Origin: Isoetes taiwanensis
Taxonomy: Eukaryota; Streptophyta; Lycopodiopsida; Isoetales; Isoetaceae
DNA length: 64,000 nucleotides
NCBI GenBank assembly: GCA_021234155.1
Contig: JAJEKV010000027.1
Coordinates: 11,980,716 to 12,044,715 of the forward strand
Direction of reading: 5' to 3'
This document shows, piece by piece, positions 58,333 through 64,000 of the stretch (positions within the stretch are counted from its first letter, which is position 1; each line of letters opens with the position of its first letter). The translations under genes and the position numbers were made by a program. The notes beneath the pieces were generated by a model, which was not told the origin of the DNA, searched no databases, and worked only from the letters and a program-made list of their open reading frames with translations.

Positions 58333-58635
58333 TCTGCAACGGCGGAAAGGCGTGTGCCCAAACTTTACGCAATGTCATGGTCATACGTATTTTGTACAAG
58401 GCGCATTTTTTTTTCTGCATTAAGCAATAAGTTAGGTTAACTTAGAAAAACACGAGCATTGCCGGCGGGAGAATGTTTGAAGCGTTCAATCCATCGCCAG
58501 AGCGCAGCAACCAAGAAGCCGCCCAAATGCTTTCTACTCTGTTCCCAATTCTACTTCTTCCGATCTTATTTCATATCTTCTCATATTCTCTGCCCCGGCG
58601 CTACAATTTGATCCATTATTTGCCTATTACATCTA

Positions 58636-59827
58636 ATGGCAAGCAGGTATTTCTCCTCTTTCTGCAACTTTTTCCTTGTCAAGAAGCATTTTACACGCCA
58701 GTGTTTTGTAAGTGATTTTCGTCCTTTCTGTGTCCGCAGTGCAAGCTCTTCTTCGGATTCCCTGTTTAGCACGTAAGCAGAGATTTTTATTTCGAGTTAT
58801 TTTTCTATGTGGATGTAGATAGTAATAGATCTCGCAACTATACAGGTTCTTGGGAATCTCGGTTACTATTCTAAAGCTTCCCATTACTTTCGCCAAGTTT
58901 GCCACTGGAAAGAAAGCTTTGATAAACGAGATAGAAGGTAAGCGCTGAATCTGATAGACCTGTTTAATCTTAATTCTTTACATAAGTTTGCATAAGGACG
59001 AGTGTATATGGAGTTTGGGATTGTGGTAAATCTAGCCATCCATAGAAATTTGTCTCCTAATTCTCACAGGTTGGTTGTAGGCATTTTGTACTTATATTCC
59101 TACAAAATTTACTTTATTTGCGTAAAGGATTAATGTAAGACACTAGCCAATTTGGAATGGAAATGAGCGTAACTTTCTGCACTTGAACATCCAGAAAAAA
59201 TAGTTCGTGAAGCATTTGAAGCAGAACAAATCGCCAAAGCAGTAGAGCAATTTGCAGAGAGTGTTGAGCATGTTGCTCAAGTAGTTGCGGAGGATGCTAG
59301 GAAGGCCGAAGATGTTCTAGAAGAGGTAATCCCCCTGCACTTATTTTTAAATCTGCATCTGGATCTGCATATTCAACCTTACATATAATACCTTTGATAT
59401 GTATTTAGGTGCAAGAGAAAGCCAAGGTTGTCGAAGAAGAGCTAGATTCTACTGTAGACAACCTGGGCGAACTTTCTAATAACCTTGATAGCGTTGCCAA
59501 GAAAATTATATCTATTAAAGAGGAAGTCAACACTCCAACAGAAAGGCCTATCGGTAACTAGATAAATGCTTATCCCATATTAGATCATAAGTTTGTTAAT
59601 CGAGCAATGTATATGCAGATGAGGTGGTGAAGAAAGATTCGAAGAGACCTACTTCAAATTTCTACCAGTTGATGCTTCCATTTGAGCTTAAGATCATCCA
59701 TATTGTTGCAGTCATCAGCCTTGCTGCATTGGCACGATACCTTAAGTTAGATGTTTCAAAAACATCGCTCAATTCCATAACACAATCCATTCAAGACTAT
59801 CTAATATGTAAAATTATAGCATGTTAA
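58636..59827 (+). CDS. Unrecognised coiled-coil protein with two hydrophobic segments, six exons (copy B)
   Basis: Exons: 58636-58646, 58740-58772, 58846-58937, 59195-59325, 59409-59553 and 59619-59827, giving 206 residues. Splice sites and all exon sequences agree with copy A except for nine extra bases in exon 5, which add three residues (TVD) after ELDS in the coiled coil without changing the frame. Promoter-proximal DNA including the G-box is also conserved, so both copies could be expressed. Both hydrophobic segments and the C-terminus DYLICKIIAC are the same. The family is unrecognised; a membrane protein with a long helical region on one side is the most that can be inferred. Confidence 0.72.
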
Positions 59828-61690
59828 AGGAAAGGCTGGCATTTGCCTTTACATTCCCCATAAAGAAAGCTTTTTATTCTTATTAAAAGAGATGAATGAA
59901 ATGCACAGATGTATACCTTAAGCTTGGAGCCTAATTCCCTAATAAGCTTTTACTATGATTTTGGCAGTGGTTTGGCGGGAAAAGGGGGGTGGGGCTGGAT
60001 ATTGTATATTTTTTTCTAATGATTTTTGCTCTGTGCAGGGACCGCCGAGCATGGTAGGGCTGCCAGATCTGAGTGTAGACTTGCAGATCTGAGTGTAGAC
60101 TTGCCTTCCTAGTATGCTATGCCCCCTTCTGTTTGAATTCGGAAGGTCGAATTGGGTGGTTGGAAGGTTCTGGAGAGGTCCACAAGCCCGGAAGGTCGAA
60201 TTGGGTGGTTGGAAGGTTCCGGAGAGGTCCAGAAGCGGACGCCAGCTTCTTTGCAGGAACATTTTTCTTGGCATAAAACAGAAGGCTATGGAATTGTAGC
60301 CGCTTTTTTGCATGAAGCCTGGCTTGCTGGCGGCAGTCCGAGCATGGTGGGCAATGGAGCTCGGGCACATGAGGCGATGCAGGCGCAGGAGATGAGGCGA
60401 TGCAGAGATCGTTGTTTCGATTTCATGAGGGAAGATCAGCGAAGTCAGCGAGGAGGCAGCTTTTCGCTTGGCCGGCGTAAAACAGGAGGCTCTGGAGATC
60501 TGCACAAACCTTGGCTTCCTGAAGTTTGGATAGCTATGGCTACTCCAGCCATGGCTACTCGGTTTCTAGCTATGGCTATGGTTTCCAGGGATTGTTCTTA
60601 TTTGTTCTTATTTCTTCACTTTAAGTTCTTATCTGTGCTTCACTCTTCTTTGTTCTTATTTGTTCTTATGTGTCTTCTGTGAATGCAGGTGTTCGTGGAT
60701 TTTTGACGTGTATAGATTGAATTATACCACGGATGTATATACGTATAATAGCCGTATGGGGTGCGCAAGCTTATACGTGGGTCTGATGTGGAAATTGCAC
60801 AGCCCTTGATTTGGCATATTCATTGATTTAGCCTTCTTAATGCCTCTCCATACAGAAGGCTAAAGGGTTAAGTTTATTGCACTTGCTAGTTGTGCTTAGA
60901 ATGTTTTCTATTAGCATAAATTTCCAACTTTTCCATTGGGCCCACTTTAGCATTTGCGTGCCTTATATGTTTTTGCTTTCTCATAGGAAGCTATACCAGA
61001 TTTTCTTAAATGACTCGAATTAATCTTGTTTCAATTACAAGTTATCAAAAATTTGCCCTCAAATCTGCAAACTAAACGGACTTTAAAAACTACACTTAAA
61101 ACTTACAAGTTCTATTGCGACCACAATTCCAGCTCATAACAAATACTTGAAGCAACTAGCAGTAGGGTAGACTTAGGGCAATGGGTTGGGTGAATGTTGG
61201 GAGAAAAGAGTGAAATAACTCTCGAATAATCTTTTCTATTTTGCACTATGATTTGGCCTTGATTGTCATATGAAGGGTGGAAAAGCTGATGACGCTTGTG
61301 ATATGAAGGTGGGCGACTTGTGAATGAGTTGATGCTTACAACTTCATAAAGTCTTTGTAGAGAGCTTAGCACAAAAAAATTATTTGCTTGGCAAGATCAT
61401 GGTTTGATCCAAATTTGTACACTAAATTCTTGTAGTACTTTTTATTGTAAATTCATGGTTCAAACAGGAAAACAAATGTTGGAAAACTCATTCATTTTAA
61501 TTGGAATCATGTATGTTCTAAAAGCATGCACTTTTGCAAACCTCTTAACAAATCACTTTTGCGTCTCGACATTTGGTCTAGTGGTCACACACTAGTCCTA
61601 GAATAAATATTTCTTATAATTACACAACTAAGCAATGTTACAGTGGTGTGTGCATCATATGTGCCAAGAATGCTGCCAAGTGGCATGACA
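59828..61690. other. 3' flank of the unknown gene with minisatellite, copy B
   Basis: Counterpart of 26,726-28,600, including both small tandem repeats (about 60,065-60,235). A 14-bp stretch near 26,925 in copy A is absent here. No gene. Confidence 0.45.
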
Positions 61691-61698
61691 CAAAAGTA

Positions 61699-61746
<48 letters not shown>
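61699..61746 (+). repeat. (TATC)12 microsatellite, copy B
   Basis: Twelve TATC units against nine in copy A. Confidence 0.95.
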
Positions 61747-61748
<2 letters not shown>

Positions 61749-62589
61749 CTTATTGTGTAGTATTCATATACACACATTATTTACATTGTAATGACTGTAT
61801 ATTAGGGTATCAACTTTCTTAATCAAATGAGACTCGAGATAGAAATCCATGTTCTTAGTTTAGAAGCATTTTTGCAACATCTGCTATTGTCATACCAGCA
61901 CTCATGGTGGACATGAATAGCACTAGAAAATCATCCCTTTAGTAATCTAGTGGAGTATAAATTGGTGGATTCAATGTCTGACCTTGATAAAAGCACCTAA
62001 GAGCATATCATCTACTATTATAATGTCCACTTTCTTTGCAATGCCAAGTTGATTCACAATAGTATCCAGATGTTAAAGAACATTGGTTTTCCATTCGGAT
62101 CTCTGGGATTTTGAAACTTCATACATTTGGTTTGGATCCAAATTGTCACAAAATCTCTATATCCATTTCTGATAACAACGAAAGAACTTTAATATTTTTG
62201 TGTTTCGTGGACGACCAGATAGCAACTTGAAACAACCTGAATGACTCATTTAGCATACCTTCTAAGTGGAGTCGAGAAAAGATTCATTTAGTGTTAGACT
62301 CAAGTTGTACTTGTTCGAAGTCCTTTCTGGTATTAAACATTCTTGGTATTCTCGTTTAGATCGAAAACAATGACCTTGTCACAAGTTGGTGGATGCATAT
62401 ACTATAAAAATAATTCAATCAGCCGACAAGGACATGCAAGCAATAGACGCCAAGTGCATTTTGTCAACAAAAAAGTAAGTGCTAAATCATGCCTAGCATG
62501 AATTTCATAACATTATATTCTCGCCCGACGTGTGTTGAAGAAAGATACCTTTCACCACGTTACTACAATATGGGCATAAGTAGCATGCA

Positions 62590-63020
62590 GAAATGGAGAA
62601 ATTTCATGAACTTCCGATTTGTGTCATTGTAACTGACACATAAATTAATGTACATGCCATTTGAGTGAAAATTGAGTTAGCCTTATAAATGGCATAAAAG
62701 ATTAATGTTAGGCATGAATTATTTGTGTTCATTGTTTTGCCATTTTGGCATGCGTAAGTGACAAATTAATAAGTGTCATGTAAGTGCCCCATTGTATTGC
62801 CCGTTTGTGCCATTTGCCTACCAATGGTTGTCACTTGTCTAAGTGATTTGGATGTGCCATTTAAGTGTGAGCAATGTTTTGCCATTTTGAGCGTAAAAAG
62901 CAAACAATAAGTGACATGCAAATGGCCTATAAGCGCCATATGTTTGTGTCATTCCGGTACAAACAAATGTCACTTATCTAAGTGACTTCTATTTGTCTTA
63001 TAAGTGTGGAAAACTTTGCT
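62590..63020 (+). repeat. Diverged tandem repeat of about 140 bp, copy B
   Basis: Counterpart of 29,500-29,920 with the same two clear units. The stretch 61,750-62,590 before it has no recognised gene. Confidence 0.65.
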
Positions 63021-63156
63021 TCCAACATAAATGCCCCATCCATTGTGGTAGAATAGCACTCAACTACTAAGAGCAGTAGAAACTTCACTTACTTTACATT
63101 ATAAGATCGCATTATGATGTCACAATGCTATAACCTTAAAATTGAACTGCATTATT

Positions 63157-64000
63157 TTTTTTGTTTTTGAAGGACGACAAACTCTTATTCAAAATTCCAG
63201 AAGAAGTACACACATAGATGCAGAGACAGGAATAAAATCTCAGCAGACAAAGATAATCCACTGAGTGCAGCCACCTGTCTATGCATAAGATAAGATACCC
63301 AAATATTCCAAAAAAATCAAACGTTTTTTCTCAGGAGCAAGCTGAGAACATAAGTATGCCTTCACCAATCTATCTTGCGCCTCGTGAAGAAGTTGGTTGA
63401 CAGTAATTGATAAGCCCTTGAAGATACACATTCGCCATCTTTTCCAAATAGACCACAACAACCAGCCTGAAGCTAAGTGGAAAGCCATTCTTTTCGCAAA
63501 GTCGTTCCAAGTGGAAGGATAAATGGCGAGAAGCACCTCTTTGGCTAGTCAAGACCACATGGAAGAGATAGTAACCATGACCAAACCGGGTCAACTTGGT
63601 CACATAGAAAAAAAAGGTTTCGATACTCTCAACTTGCCGCTTACACAAGGCGAAGTTCTCAAATGCGGGATAAAACTTATGAACCAAAGACATTAACCCT
63701 CCGCAGACATCCGTGGAAGGAGTTGCCACCATAAGGTAGAAACTTTGGGATGCAAAAAGCAATTTATTCCGCACCCGTGACCACATACGCTTCTATCGAG
63801 GAGGGGGAATGTGGAGTCGCCAACCGTACCGAGGGGGACAATGTCAACATCAACCCGCCTTTTGATATAACGAATTCACAAGACGCTCGCATTAACAATT
63901 TGGGGACCAGTCCAAATAGGCACATCAACCGATTAGAAGGAGCATCCGGCAAGATGCCAGCCCTTTGCCACGTAGTTCGTCCCCATCGAGATAGCATAAA
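63157..64000 (-). mobile_element. LINE 3' part, copy B (cut by the window end)
   Basis: Same LINE insertion as 30,126-32,248, starting after the shared GCATTATT at 63,149-63,156. Only the 3' end and the zinc-finger-like C-terminal region of ORF2 lie in the window. Sequence differs from copy A in dense clusters. Confidence 0.85.

Larger units (their letters stand above)
55391..64000 (+). repeat. Direct segmental duplication, copy B (runs off the window)
   Basis: Matches copy A from 21,719 onward in the same orientation; starts are 33.67 kb apart. It lacks the 576-bp insertion (empty site 56,139-56,143) and a 63-bp segment (joint near 63,029-63,033), and has 12 TATC units. The left boundary sits about 20 bp beyond the last recognisable Helitron coding sequence. 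Flanks beyond CTCGAG differ between copies. Confidence 0.95.

Overview
The window looks like nuclear DNA of a land plant with a large, repeat-rich genome, most likely a gymnosperm. The evidence is spliceosomal GT-AG introns (plus one GC-AG intron), plant gene families, very sparse genes, and decayed plant-type LINEs, Ty3/gypsy pieces and a Helitron. The species cannot be named from this sequence. There are no bacterial operons, rRNA genes, CRISPR arrays or recognisable organellar DNA.

Left part (1-21.4 kb): a LINE relic, then a complete six-exon, 324-residue pectin methylesterase gene without a signal peptide (4318-6315, +). It is followed by decayed repeats: a 1.3 kb block present twice (9.1 and 11.1 kb), a repeat family shared with 38.3-39.5 kb, an LTR/primer-binding-site relic at 15.98 kb, Ty3/gypsy integrase and reverse transcriptase pieces at 18.4-19.7 kb, and a non-LTR 3' end with a (TTCC)n tail at 21.38 kb.

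Middle (21.7-32.3 kb): copy A of a direct segmental duplication of at least 8.6 kb. It carries an unrecognised six-exon gene (25543-26725) for a coiled-coil protein with two hydrophobic segments. It ends in or beyond a 5'-truncated LINE (30126-32248) bounded by an 8-bp target duplication. Copy B starts at 55,391 and runs off the window. Its gene (58636-59827) is also open. Copy A alone carries a 576-bp non-LTR insertion.

Between the copies lie an AT-rich stretch without genes, broken fragments of PPR, GRAS and protein-kinase genes, an apparently intronless monoacylglycerol-lipase-like gene with one frameshift and an A-rich tract just after its stop (45.06-46.1 kb, -), a LINE 3' end with poly(A), and a nearly full-length but frameshifted Helitron Rep/helicase (51.6-55.4 kb, -) that stops next to the start of copy B.

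Three gene models have intact coding sequence: the pectin methylesterase and the two copies of the unknown gene. The lipase-like gene is one base short of intact. Nothing suggests the genes act together. Comparing the two copies dates insertions and shows that their differences are unevenly distributed: few in the gene, many in clusters in the repeats and often at CAG/CTG sites. This may be a consensus-sequence artefact.
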